From JAGGSN01 sp965603725 (lineage in GTDB: Bacteria > Zixibacteria > MSB-5A5 > UBA10806 > 4484-95): a stretch of 35,094 bases of DNA. How positions within the stretch are numbered: position 1 is the stretch's first letter; each line of letters opens with the position of its first letter. The position numbers and the translations under genes were made by a program. The stretch spans positions 1 through 35,094 of the forward strand of contig CBFDEC010000035.1 in assembly GCA_965603725.1 (NCBI GenBank). Reading direction: 5' to 3'. Below are positions 16,783-24,501 of the stretch, in pieces. Below the pieces are notes generated by a model. It was not told where the DNA came from and searched no databases. It worked only from the letters and a program-made list of their open reading frames with translations.

Positions 16783-16805
16783 GATATTATTCCGGTCATC
16801 TTATA

Positions 16806-17813
16806 TCAATATGATTTATCTATCAGCTTCTTTCGATAAGGGAAAATAGACAGCAATCCGCCAGTGTGTATAAAAACCACATTGCTGTTTGGTTCAATTT
16901 TACCCTTTTTTATATAGTCAAAAAGGCCAATCATGCCTTTGGCGGTGTATGCGGGGTCGAGGATTATGCCGGAATCTCTGGCTACATTCCTGATAAATGC
17001 CGCTTCTTTATTAGAAATTTTAGCATATCCCGGACCGATATAATTATCATCGATTATTATATCTGATTGTTTGCGTTTAAACTTCAAATTGTTAATGCTA
17101 ATAAACTCATCAACAAGGCTGGCAATTTTTTTCCTGAAATAATCGGCATTTCGATTAACTGCAAACCCCAGGATTTTAACCGGCCATTTAAGATATATCG
17201 AGGCTAAGAGCAGACCGCCATAGGTACCGCCGGAGCCGACAGCGCAGGCTAAATAATTCGCTTTGATTCCGGCTTTATCAAGCTGTTTTTTCAGTTCAAT
17301 GCCTGCAAGAAAGTAACCCCAGAGTCCAAGCGAGTTGGAGGCTCCCTCGGGAATGATATACGGCTTTCTACCGCGTTTTTTTAGGGCATTTGCCCGTCTG
17401 GCTAATATTGCATCGATGTTTTTTTCGTATTCGGCTGTTGATATAAATCTCGTTTTTGACCTAAACAGGTTACCTATCAGCAGGTTGCCATCAGGGATTG
17501 CCGGTGGTTTTCCCATCAGTATCAGTTCGCAGTCGATACCGATACGAGCCGCCATTGCGGCGACAGCGCGGCAATGGTTTGAGCCAACCCCGCCGCAGGT
17601 GAGGAGGATATCTGATTTTTTGGAGACTGCCTCATACAGAATGAATTCCAGTTTGCGAATCTTGTTGCCGGAAAGCTCCGAGCCGGTGAGATCATCACGC
17701 TTTATGAATATCTCAATTCCGGAATCGGGATTAGGCGTAATCGAGAACGCCTCCAGCGGTGTCGGAGCCATCGCCAGTTGAAATCGCGGAGGAGGTTTAA
17801 GTTTCGCTTTCAT
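16806..17813 (-). CDS. PLP-dependent D-cysteine desulfhydrase / ACC deaminase-family enzyme
   Basis: A 335-residue fold-type II PLP enzyme of the ACC deaminase / D-cysteine desulfhydrase family, which cleaves small amino acids with beta leaving groups or a cyclopropane ring. The PLP-binding lysine is Lys51 in ELSGNKIRKLEF. Substrate and cofactor loops are GGVGSNHCRAVAA (74-86), where many relatives have QSNH(T/V)R, and VGSGGTYGGLL. The C-terminal FIHTGGLLSIF is typical. Length is normal for the family. The exact substrate cannot be read from the sequence. It is first in an operon with the DHS-like gene, so the pair may handle an amine or amino acid together. No clear ribosome site is seen before the ATG. 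Confidence 0.87.
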   Translation of the reverse strand: MKAKLKPPPRFQLAMAPTPLEAFSITPNPDSGIEIFIKRDDLTGSELSGNKIRKLEFILYEAVSKKSDILLTCGGVGSNHCRAVAAMAARIGIDCELILMGKPPAIPDGNLLIGNLFRSKTRFISTAEYEKNIDAILARRANALKKRGRKPYIIPEGASNSLGLWGYFLAGIELKKQLDKAGIKANYLACAVGSGGTYGGLLLASIYLKWPVKILGFAVNRNADYFRKKIASLVDEFISINNLKFKRKQSDIIIDDNYIGPGYAKISNKEAAFIRNVARDSGIILDPAYTAKGMIGLFDYIKKGKIEPNSNVVFIHTGGLLSIFPYRKKLIDKSY

Positions 17814-17910
17814 AGCGAAGAATATAGCCCACTTTATTTATAAATCAACCATATTATATTAAAAGCAGTTTAAAATAAAGAGACAGCAATATAATAGTAA
17901 TAACTGCAAA

Positions 17911-17960
17911 AGTAGGACAGGTTTTCAACCTGTCCGGACAGACTGAAAGTCTGTCCTACT
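17911..17960 (+). repeat. Tandem palindrome forming alternative hairpins
   Basis: AGTAGGACAG (17911-17920) is the exact complement of CTGTCCTACT (17951-17960). Inside, GGACAGGTT/AACCTGTCC (17915-17935) and GGACAGACT/AGTCTGTCC (17936-17956) make two perfect 9-bp hairpins with 3-nt loops. The double hairpin and the long stem compete with each other. It sits between the PLP enzyme and the DUF5916 gene. GGACAG units of this kind occur as dispersed repeats in several environmental phyla. Confidence 0.65.
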
Positions 17961-18018
17961 ATACTTTTAAAACAGCAAATAATTAAAGATTGTCAAATAG
18001 TTTTGATTTCTTGCTTGC

Positions 18019-20445
18019 CTACAAATTCCACCAGTAACTGGCTTTTACAAGAAAAACATTCTCAGAATCGCCTGAAAACAGCGTATTCAGATCACGGGAA
18101 ATATCAAGATCGTTTATATTGTCATCATGCTCAGACATTGCCCGGGTCCAGACAAGGTAAAGCGTACTTCCCGGCATGTATTCCCAGCGGATAATCATGG
18201 TTGAATTCAAGGCGGAGTAGTTGAAATCATGCTCATCGACCTCATATGGCTCATAGTTTTCTTTTCCAAGGTAGCGACGGTAATTCTGGTAATCAATGCC
18301 GGAAATATACCCCTGGCCTGATACCTGGAATGACAGGTCACGGCTAAGCATTATGCTTGCAGTCAGGCTCAATACGAACTCATCCTGATCCATATCAGCG
18401 AAAATTGAGCTGTCTTCAACATTTTCCACCCATATGATTTGCTTAAAGCCTCTCATATAATTTGTGCCAAGAGAAAACTCCATATTGCTGACAGGGCGGT
18501 ACTCAACACTAATCCAGTTAGCCGACCAGTGGCCGTAACGGGCCCTGCCACCGCCGGGATTAAGATTAAATGACACTTTCTTTCGTTCATCGGTGTTTAA
18601 TGATGCCCACCAACCCCAGGAGGATGGTCTTTTCCAGACGCCATTACCGCGGGTTTCCCGATCTTCGTGTTCAGCGAATTGCATGTCGAAGCCGCCGCTA
18701 AGCATCCAGTTGTTGATGAAGTCGATTTGGTTATTAATATTCCAGCCCTTGTTGATATTATAACCGTCGTTGTTCCACTCGGCATAGGCGTTAAAATTAT
18801 TCCAGCTATTTCGGAAAATCCACCAGTCGTCGTTAGTACGGTATTGCAGCCATAACAAGCCGCCTTTCTCATCATTTCGGTCCAGGTATCCCAACCGGTT
18901 GAGATTTAGATGGGTATCTTGGAAATTTGCTCCGATTGAGCCACGGAAATGTTCTCCGGCCGCCTTTTCAAAATCGCAGACAAAGCCGTACCCAACGTCT
19001 TCATTATCGACACGGCTGAATACAGTCTGTCCGCTCACGCCCCATATACCGTCCTTTGTAAGCAAACGCCAATCGACTCCGCCGGTAGTGACCGGATTTC
19101 TCTTATCCTGGGCGGCTAAGGTAACCATCCCGCCCAAATTCGAATTTGAGAAGACATCCTGCTGAAGACGCAAGACCGAATAATTAGCCATTGGTTCGAC
19201 TATGCCATCAAGGTTATCGCCTGAGATATTTACATAATCAGCCCCTTCTTCCTGAGTAACAGCATTGAGAAAAGCAATTGAGGTACCGCTGTTAAGTTTG
19301 CCAGTTAGTTTGGCGGCGCCAAGTATTGTTGTCGACTTAGGATAATGAGTATAATAATCGAAATCCGGATCATAGCAGTCGTAATCTTCATCATCGATAT
19401 CGCCTTGAGGCGGTCGCCCGATACGGCGTGAATAAAAAAGACCGAAACGTGTATCAAACAGGTTTGCGCCCTCAACGAAAAACGGTCGTTTTTCCTCATA
19501 ATAAGTTTCGTATGTCGAGAGATTCAAAACCGGTTGATCGAGTTCCACCTGGCCAAAATCGGGATTGATAGCGGCATCTAAGATCAAATTGGATGACAGG
19601 CCGTACTTGAGATCGAATCCGACATTTTTCATATAATCACGACCATCGGGATTGCCCAGATCTTTTGGCTCGGTTTCAACACCGGAAACAGCATAAGGTA
19701 AAACCTCGAAATGCCGTGTTGGTTTGATGCCCTTAAGTCCTGTGAGGTGTCCGAAACGGGAAACGAAACCGCCCTCGCTTGAGGGTGAAAATGCCCACCA
19801 GGGTGATTCATTTCTTCGGCTGATATAACGGGTGACATTCATACCCCATGTATGTTCATCCTTTTCGGTGAAACGCAGGCAATGGAAGGGTATGCGAATT
19901 TCGGCCGACCAACCCCATGGCTGAAGCTTAACAGCCGATTGCCAGACACCATCCCAGGAATAATCATCCCAGGTGTCGTTATATAACCGGCAGTCACGCT
20001 GAACACCGGCGGCGCTAACATCAAACCTGTAGCCGGTCTGATGGTCATGGTATGCGTCTAAACGGACAGTTACAACATCCGATTCAGCCCAGCGGTCGCG
20101 TCTGACAAGCTGATGGTCAATTTCAGCAGGTTCTCTATCAAAACACCAGAAGGCAAAATATAAGGCGTCATCATCATATGCCACTGCCACCAGCGTAGAT
20201 TCGGTTGCCGGCTTGCCCTCATCCGGTTCACGCTGGATAAAATCCCGGGCAAATTCTAATTCATCATTTTTCCAGTTTGCATCATCAAGCCTGCCGTCAA
20301 TCACCGGAGCAAACGGATTAATACGAAATGCTCTTAGCTCCGGAACAATCCTTTCTTCAGTTGAAGCGTTATCAGCAAATGCTGAACTATTAAAGAGCAG
20401 CACTGATAGAGCTATTAATATTAACAAATTATTATTGAGTTTCAT
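18019..20445 (-). CDS. DUF5916 outer-membrane protein with N-terminal CBM9-like domain
   Basis: An 808-residue exported protein. A signal peptide (LLILIALSVLLFNSSAFA) is followed by a carbohydrate-binding family 9-like domain (about 35-235; PVIDGRLDDANWKN, DDALYFAFWCFD, WSAEIRIPF, WGMNVTRYISRRNE). The rest (about 245-808) is the DUF5916 beta-barrel-like region, with LDAAINPDFGQVELDQPVLNLS, YEEKRPFFVEGANLF and SRRIGR, ending in aromatic KASYWWNL as outer-membrane barrels do. Its substrate is unknown; family members are usually near TonB systems or peptidases. GAGGAGA lies 8 nt before the ATG. Its promoter and the YggN-like gene's promoter share the 219-nt divergent gap. Confidence 0.88.
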   Translation of the reverse strand: MKLNNNLLILIALSVLLFNSSAFADNASTEERIVPELRAFRINPFAPVIDGRLDDANWKNDELEFARDFIQREPDEGKPATESTLVAVAYDDDALYFAFWCFDREPAEIDHQLVRRDRWAESDVVTVRLDAYHDHQTGYRFDVSAAGVQRDCRLYNDTWDDYSWDGVWQSAVKLQPWGWSAEIRIPFHCLRFTEKDEHTWGMNVTRYISRRNESPWWAFSPSSEGGFVSRFGHLTGLKGIKPTRHFEVLPYAVSGVETEPKDLGNPDGRDYMKNVGFDLKYGLSSNLILDAAINPDFGQVELDQPVLNLSTYETYYEEKRPFFVEGANLFDTRFGLFYSRRIGRPPQGDIDDEDYDCYDPDFDYYTHYPKSTTILGAAKLTGKLNSGTSIAFLNAVTQEEGADYVNISGDNLDGIVEPMANYSVLRLQQDVFSNSNLGGMVTLAAQDKRNPVTTGGVDWRLLTKDGIWGVSGQTVFSRVDNEDVGYGFVCDFEKAAGEHFRGSIGANFQDTHLNLNRLGYLDRNDEKGGLLWLQYRTNDDWWIFRNSWNNFNAYAEWNNDGYNINKGWNINNQIDFINNWMLSGGFDMQFAEHEDRETRGNGVWKRPSSWGWWASLNTDERKKVSFNLNPGGGRARYGHWSANWISVEYRPVSNMEFSLGTNYMRGFKQIIWVENVEDSSIFADMDQDEFVLSLTASIMLSRDLSFQVSGQGYISGIDYQNYRRYLGKENYEPYEVDEHDFNYSALNSTMIIRWEYMPGSTLYLVWTRAMSEHDDNINDLDISRDLNTLFSGDSENVFLVKASYWWNL

Positions 20446-20483
20446 GTTAAATCTCCTCTGCTTAAAATAGCGGCCAATTTATT

Positions 20484-20512
20484 CTTATATTAATTGAGTA
20501 TACGAAAATCAA
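20484..20512 (-). promoter_or_regulatory. Probable promoter for the DUF5916 gene
   Basis: On the minus strand TTGATT (20512-20507), a 17-nt spacer, then TATAAG (20489-20484). The leader would be about 32 nt. Confidence 0.45.
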
Positions 20513-20664
20513 TTATATTGGTTTCGTTTTTTTGGGGAGATTGTCTGTTAGAGAATTCGATATTTTGCTTCACAAGCCGAATATTATAAATATTACTGAA
20601 ACAACAGATACTCTATTTACGTAAGTAAAATAACTGTTCATTGAAAATAATCAGGAGGATTAAA

Positions 20665-21234
20665 ATGAAAACTGTATTTATTGTCTTTTTAACGACTCTC
20701 TTAGCTTTCAGTGTTGTGAATGCAGCGGAACCTGATTGCCAGGTTTATTCACAAAAGCATAATCATTGTTGGTTTAATGATAAAACAGATTTTGACATTG
20801 ATGATGGTATTATAATTATCTCCCATGACGATCATGCCGTTGTGGAAATAACTGAAGACGGCAAATTATTTGTTCACGGTCGTTCTGTTGAAGTTGATAA
20901 AGAACAGGCAGAGTTGCTAAGAGAGTATTATGACCATCTGATGGAAATTACAGAGTATGCCGAGGAAATGGGTTTAAAGGGAGCCAAACTTGGCGCTGGC
21001 GGAGCGAAGATTGGCGCTTTAGCTGTCGCGAACCTGGTTAAACTGATGAGCCCTTATTATGATACCGATGACCTTGAAGAAGAACTGGAGCGGGAAGCAG
21101 AATTACTGGAAGAAGAGGCTGAACTGCTGGAGGAAAGAGCCGAGGAGTTAGGGGATTTAGCCGGTGAGCTGGAAAAAATGCATGAGGAATTGAAACAGCA
21201 TATATCAGAGCTGGATGAGCTCGATTGGTTTTAG
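20665..21234 (+). CDS. Exported YggN/DUF2884-like protein with acidic coiled coil
   Basis: A 189-residue protein. The frame opens with TTG at 20641, but AGGAGG at 20653-20658 points to the ATG at 20665, which also gives a clean signal peptide (VFIVFLTTLLAFSVVNA). The mature N-terminus has two Cys and several His (CQVYSQKHNHCWF), a possible metal or disulfide site. The middle, EDGKLFVHGRSVEVDKEQAELLREYYD, resembles the DUF2884 (YggN) pattern. A Gly/Ala/Lys stretch (GLKGAKLGAGGAKIGALAV) could touch the membrane. From about residue 138 there is a highly acidic coiled coil of EAELLEE-type heptads. It is probably periplasmic or envelope-associated; function unknown. The family match is by pattern only. 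Confidence 0.8.
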   Translation: MKTVFIVFLTTLLAFSVVNAAEPDCQVYSQKHNHCWFNDKTDFDIDDGIIIISHDDHAVVEITEDGKLFVHGRSVEVDKEQAELLREYYDHLMEITEYAEEMGLKGAKLGAGGAKIGALAVANLVKLMSPYYDTDDLEEELEREAELLEEEAELLEERAEELGDLAGELEKMHEELKQHISELDELDWF

Positions 21235-21262
21235 GATAAAATCATCAAGTAAGAATCTTCAA

Positions 21263-21289
21263 CCCCGATTAGCTTATCGGGGCTTTTTT
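21263..21289 (+). terminator. Rho-independent terminator after the YggN-like gene
   Basis: CCCCGAT (21263-21269)/ATCGGGG (21276-21282), perfect 7-bp stem with a 6-nt loop, then C and six T. Confidence 0.88.
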
Positions 21290-21290
21290 G

Positions 21291-21356
21291 TGCTGTCGGA
21301 AGTTACTTCCGACAACGCAGGCAGAAGAAGCACATGTTTGGATTTGTGAATAATGC
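21291..21356 (-). repeat. Dispersed palindromic repeat, inverted copy
   Basis: GCTGTCGGAAGTTACTTCC at 21292-21310, then GCAGAAGAAG, and CACATGTTTGGATTTGTGAA leading into TAATGC. Read on the minus strand this matches the order and sequence of the copies at 26019 and 29585. It directly abuts the terminator T-run. Confidence 0.7.
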
Positions 21357-21446
21357 ATGTTATATCTATTGAAATAATATAAAGGGAAGGGTTTAAAACA
21401 TAGGACTCTTTGCCTGATAGAATTGCCGCTGTTAAAACAGCTAAGC

Positions 21447-22367
21447 TTAGCTCAATTTAAAAGACGGCACATGCGTATATTTTTTCAATAGAGCTGCTCG
21501 TTTATTAATCTCTGTTTTTTTCAATCTGCTGGTCTTGCGGCAACTGAAATCCTCAACACAGTACGATGCCATAACTGTCCCGGCTACCAGTCCCCTGCGG
21601 AAGGTATTCTCGTCGAGTTTGCGTGCACAGGCAAGGTATCCAATAATCCCGCCGGCAAATGAGTCGCCGGCGCCAGTAGGATCTTTAACTTTCATAAGCG
21701 GAATACTCGGCAGGGAAAAGAAGCTGTTTTTGCCAAACAGCAATGCGCCATGAATGCCCTTTTTTATAATGATATATTTCGGACCGAATGCTAAAAGTCT
21801 TTTGGCGGCATAAGGCAGTGAGGCGGTTTTGCAGAACTGGTATGCCTCGCCGTCGTTTATACATATAATATCCGCCCTCCGGAATACTTTCTCAAGCAGT
21901 TTCGGTTCGGAGGCTATCCAGAAGTTCATCGTGTCACATAATACAAGACGCGGTTTTTTCACCTGCGCAAGCGCCTCAAGCTGAAGCGCCGGATGAATAT
22001 TCCCCAGTAATATATAGGGAGCTTTCCGGTACGATTTTGGGATGATTGGATTGAATTTCTCGAAAACATTCAGGTGGGTTTTACGGGTAAACGCCTGATT
22101 CATGTCGCCCTCATAATAGCCCGACCAGTGGAATGTTTTGCCATTCCTGTCGATTTTCAAACCCTCGAGGTCGACGCCTTTGCGTTTGAGCAGATTGATA
22201 TGTTTGCGGCTAAAATCGCCGCCAACAACGCCGACTATACCGGGCGCTGCAAAGTATGAAGCGGCGATCGAGGCATATGTAGCAGACCCTCCCAGAGCAT
22301 TTTCAACTTTGCCCAGAGGCGTTTCAACTGTATCGATGGCAACGGAACCGACTATCAGTAAATTCAT
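21447..22367 (-). CDS. PfkB-family carbohydrate/nucleoside kinase
   Basis: A 306-residue ribokinase-fold sugar or nucleoside kinase. It has the N-terminal substrate region LIVGSVAIDTVETPLG and the Gly-rich NALGGSATYAS (23-33) equivalent to the GG switch. NDGEAYQF (171-178) corresponds to the NxxE metal motif, and the signature 2 DPTGAGDSFAGG (229-240) carries the catalytic Asp235. The phosphate acceptor is not identifiable; length and spacing fit the family. AAGGA precedes the ATG at a normal distance. The gene is divergent from the HEPN/MNT pair and stands alone on its strand. Confidence 0.9.
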   Translation of the reverse strand: MNLLIVGSVAIDTVETPLGKVENALGGSATYASIAASYFAAPGIVGVVGGDFSRKHINLLKRKGVDLEGLKIDRNGKTFHWSGYYEGDMNQAFTRKTHLNVFEKFNPIIPKSYRKAPYILLGNIHPALQLEALAQVKKPRLVLCDTMNFWIASEPKLLEKVFRRADIICINDGEAYQFCKTASLPYAAKRLLAFGPKYIIIKKGIHGALLFGKNSFFSLPSIPLMKVKDPTGAGDSFAGGIIGYLACARKLDENTFRRGLVAGTVMASYCVEDFSCRKTSRLKKTEINKRAALLKKYTHVPSFKLS

Positions 22368-22495
22368 CTATTATCCTTTTCAAAATTTTTTCTTTGAGCG
22401 CATCACAAGTAAACACTGCATCATTTATCTTAAAGCGCTGCTTAAATTACTTAAAATATCGTTTAACATCAACATAAATTCTATTTCTATATCTA

Positions 22496-22524
22496 TTGAC
22501 CTGTTATCTTTTCGTTATTATACT
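22496..22524 (+). promoter_or_regulatory. Promoter of the HEPN/MNT pair, placing +1 at the start codon
   Basis: TTGACC (22496-22501), exactly 17 nt, TATACT (22519-22524). Six bases later is the GTG at 22531, the expected +1. Confidence 0.6.
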
Positions 22525-22530
22525 TCCTTT

Positions 22531-22938
22531 GTGAGCAAACTCAAATTCGATATTGATAAAACAGTATCTTACTGGAAAGAAGGCGCTCTTTACGACATGG
22601 CTACAGCCGAAGATATTTTTAAAACAGGCCGTTATCCATATGTACTGTTTATGGCGCATATGGCCCTGGAAAAAGTGATCAAGGCTCTGTATGTTAAAAG
22701 AACCAGCCGCCATGCACCCCGTACTCATTCGCTAACCGTATTGACCCGCAGATTGAAAAATGAAATACCCAAAGATATCCTCGAGGAGCTGGCCAGTTAT
22801 GCCGGCTTTCATGTGCAGACACGGTATCCGGATTATCTTTATGAGTACTACGACCAATGCACGGAGGAGTTCACCCGTGAAACCCTTGACGAGATGAAAG
22901 AGATTTTTGAATGGTTGAAGAGACGATTAAACAGTTGA
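22531..22938 (+). CDS. HEPN-domain protein (probable toxin of a HEPN/MNT pair)
   Basis: A 135-residue all-helical HEPN protein; HEPN members in such pairs are usually RNases or their relatives. The N-terminus has the family pattern of an aromatic residue (SYW) followed by AEDIFKTGRYPYVLFMAHMALEKVIKALY. The candidate RNase motif is Arg60-x5-His66 (RHAPRTH), followed by SLTVLTRRL. The frame is open further upstream but there it runs antisense to the PfkB gene, so that is not coding. GTG at 22531 gives the normal family length. No ribosome site precedes it, and the promoter predicts transcription starting on the GTG itself. It overlaps the MNT gene by 28 nt, so the two are translationally linked. 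Confidence 0.82.
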   Translation: MSKLKFDIDKTVSYWKEGALYDMATAEDIFKTGRYPYVLFMAHMALEKVIKALYVKRTSRHAPRTHSLTVLTRRLKNEIPKDILEELASYAGFHVQTRYPDYLYEYYDQCTEEFTRETLDEMKEIFEWLKRRLNS

Positions 22939-23234
22939 TAGAAGAATATGTCAGGCTCTTGCGAAGTGAGGGTATCGATGTTGTAAAGGCGATCCTTTAC
23001 GGCTCCCGTGTGCGAGGCGATGTGGGTGAGGATAACGATATAGATGTTGCGCTTATCATAAATGGGTTGAAACGGGATAATTTCAATATCAAGAGGACGC
23101 TGATGAGACTGGCAGTTCGGATTGACGAAAGAATCGAGCCGGTGGCGTTTTCACCTGAGGATTACGAGGCCGATGACTGGCTGCCGCTGTTGTATTCGAT
23201 TAAGGATACCGGTCTGGAAATTGATGTAGAATAG
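22911..23234 (+). CDS. MNT-type minimal nucleotidyltransferase (probable antitoxin)
   Basis: A 107-residue minimal nucleotidyltransferase. It shows the signature GSRVRGDVGEDNDIDVALI (31-49), with Gly31-Ser32 and the metal-binding Asp43 and Asp45. A third acidic position may lie near Glu96/Glu103. In known HEPN/MNT systems the MNT protein neutralises the HEPN partner, in some cases by adding nucleotides to it. The ATG lies inside the end of the HEPN gene. The next gene is convergent and its stop is only 3 nt away, with no visible terminator between them. Confidence 0.88.
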   Translation: MVEETIKQLIEEYVRLLRSEGIDVVKAILYGSRVRGDVGEDNDIDVALIINGLKRDNFNIKRTLMRLAVRIDERIEPVAFSPEDYEADDWLPLLYSIKDTGLEIDVE

Positions 23235-23237
23235 CCT

Positions 23238-23936
23238 CTAAGGAATTTCTTCAGTGGTAAATGACCAGGTCGGTCCGATTGCCGAATCGCCATGATTATC
23301 ATAGGCAATTATCCGCCAGTCATAAATTGTGGCATTGGAAAGTTGATCTACATTATATGTCGGCTCAGCCAGGTCGCCCGCAAGAAGGGGCGGTAACGAA
23401 TCTGTTGCAGCTCCAAAAAAGAGATTATATGTCAGAGTATCGCCGTCATCCAGATCTGAACAATCCCAGGATAAACCGATAGTTGTCGGCTGATTTACAG
23501 CATTATTGGCAGGAAAAGGATTATCAGGCGGATTGGGAGGCGAGTTTGACGACAGGGTCGTTACAATCAGCGTATCTGATGGCCCGGAACTTCCCTCATT
23601 ATTTACTGCCATCACATAATAAGAGTATGTGGTTGCCTCGTCGAGAGAATAGTCAACATAATATCTTTGACTGCCAGGTACGGTATTTATCAGGCTGAAG
23701 CTGTCAGCCTGGCAGCGATGAATCGTAAAACCGGTCACATCGGCGGAATTATTAAGCCAGTTTAAATATACCGATGAATCAGAAAGCGCATACCCTGTCA
23801 AACTTGACGGCGGCAATGGCGGCTGGTCTTGCTGGTCACCGTCATTGACATTAGTAGAACTGTCATCACCGGAGCAACCCAGTAAAATTACTATCAACAG
23901 CAGTATAATCTTTTTTGAAACAATGAGTCTTTTCAA
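23238..23936 (-). CDS. Fibronectin type III lipoprotein
   Basis: A 232-residue lipoprotein. Signal IILLLIVILLGC with the lipobox LLGC-S puts lipidated Cys at residue 21. After an Asn/Asp/Gln-rich linker come two FN3-like domains, about 40-130 (PPSSLTGYALSDSSVYLNW, YSYYVMAVNNEGSSGPS) and 133-230 (NPPDNPFPANNAV, YDWRIIAYDNHGDS, WSFTTE). It begins with TTG, supported by AAGGAG 6 nt upstream on the minus strand. It probably sits in the outer membrane and binds protein or glycan; the partner is unknown. Confidence 0.85.
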   Translation of the reverse strand: MKRLIVSKKIILLLIVILLGCSGDDSSTNVNDGDQQDQPPLPPSSLTGYALSDSSVYLNWLNNSADVTGFTIHRCQADSFSLINTVPGSQRYYVDYSLDEATTYSYYVMAVNNEGSSGPSDTLIVTTLSSNSPPNPPDNPFPANNAVNQPTTIGLSWDCSDLDDGDTLTYNLFFGAATDSLPPLLAGDLAEPTYNVDQLSNATIYDWRIIAYDNHGDSAIGPTWSFTTEEIP

Positions 23937-24008
23937 TGACGGCTCCTTTTTATCGATGTTTCAATATTGCTATGATTGCGTGTCTTTTTACCAGTTATTT
24001 AGTTCTTT

Positions 24009-24497
24009 CTACTCTTTTAAATACATCCAGCGCAACAATGATTTATACCCCATTTTTTCCCAGAACTTAATCGTGTCGATATTACTGTTGGCGACCAGCA
24101 ATTCCACCTGCTCGACTTTTTTTCGTTTGAAAAAGGCATGAGCGTCATTGACCAGCATATGACCATAACCTTTTCGGCGATGGTTTTCGAGCACATAAAG
24201 ATCGCCGATGAAGCCAAACTTTCCCAGCTTGAAAAAGTATGGTTTCTTGGAAACATACGACAGGCAATAGCCGACCAGAATATCATCAAGATCGGCAACC
24301 GCCAGCCAGTAATTTGGATCATCCAGACGCTGCTGCAGTTCACGGGCGAAGCGGCCGACTATTTTTCGTTTTACCTCAAACGACCGGTCAAACTGAGCAT
24401 TGTACTCCATGAACTTCAGCCACAGCTTGGAAATAGAGACAACATCCTCGGGCAAAGCAACCCGTATTACTACTTCAGTGTCTTGAGCTTTTGGCAT
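24009..24497 (-). CDS. GNAT-family N-acetyltransferase
   Basis: A 162-residue acetyl-CoA-dependent acetyltransferase. It starts VVIRVALPEDVVSISKLW, and the acetyl-CoA loop is NHRRKGYGHMLV, fitting (Q/R)xxGx(G/A). The end ANSNIDTIKFWEKMGYK is the usual GNAT beta6-beta7 region. The frame extends upstream to 24566 inside glnA, but the ATG at 24497, 4 nt after the glnA stop, gives the normal family length. It is probably translated by coupling to glnA. Its substrate is unknown; linkage to glutamine synthetase hints at amino acid or amine metabolism, or at modification of the synthetase itself (inference). Confidence 0.88.
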   Translation of the reverse strand: MPKAQDTEVVIRVALPEDVVSISKLWLKFMEYNAQFDRSFEVKRKIVGRFARELQQRLDDPNYWLAVADLDDILVGYCLSYVSKKPYFFKLGKFGFIGDLYVLENHRRKGYGHMLVNDAHAFFKRKKVEQVELLVANSNIDTIKFWEKMGYKSLLRWMYLKE

Positions 24498-24501
24498 CTT
24501 G

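Noticed and set aside
22138..22530. N-terminal extension of the HEPN frame to 266 residues
   Set aside because: The upstream part runs antisense through the PfkB gene, has no HEPN similarity, and a good promoter lies just before 22531.
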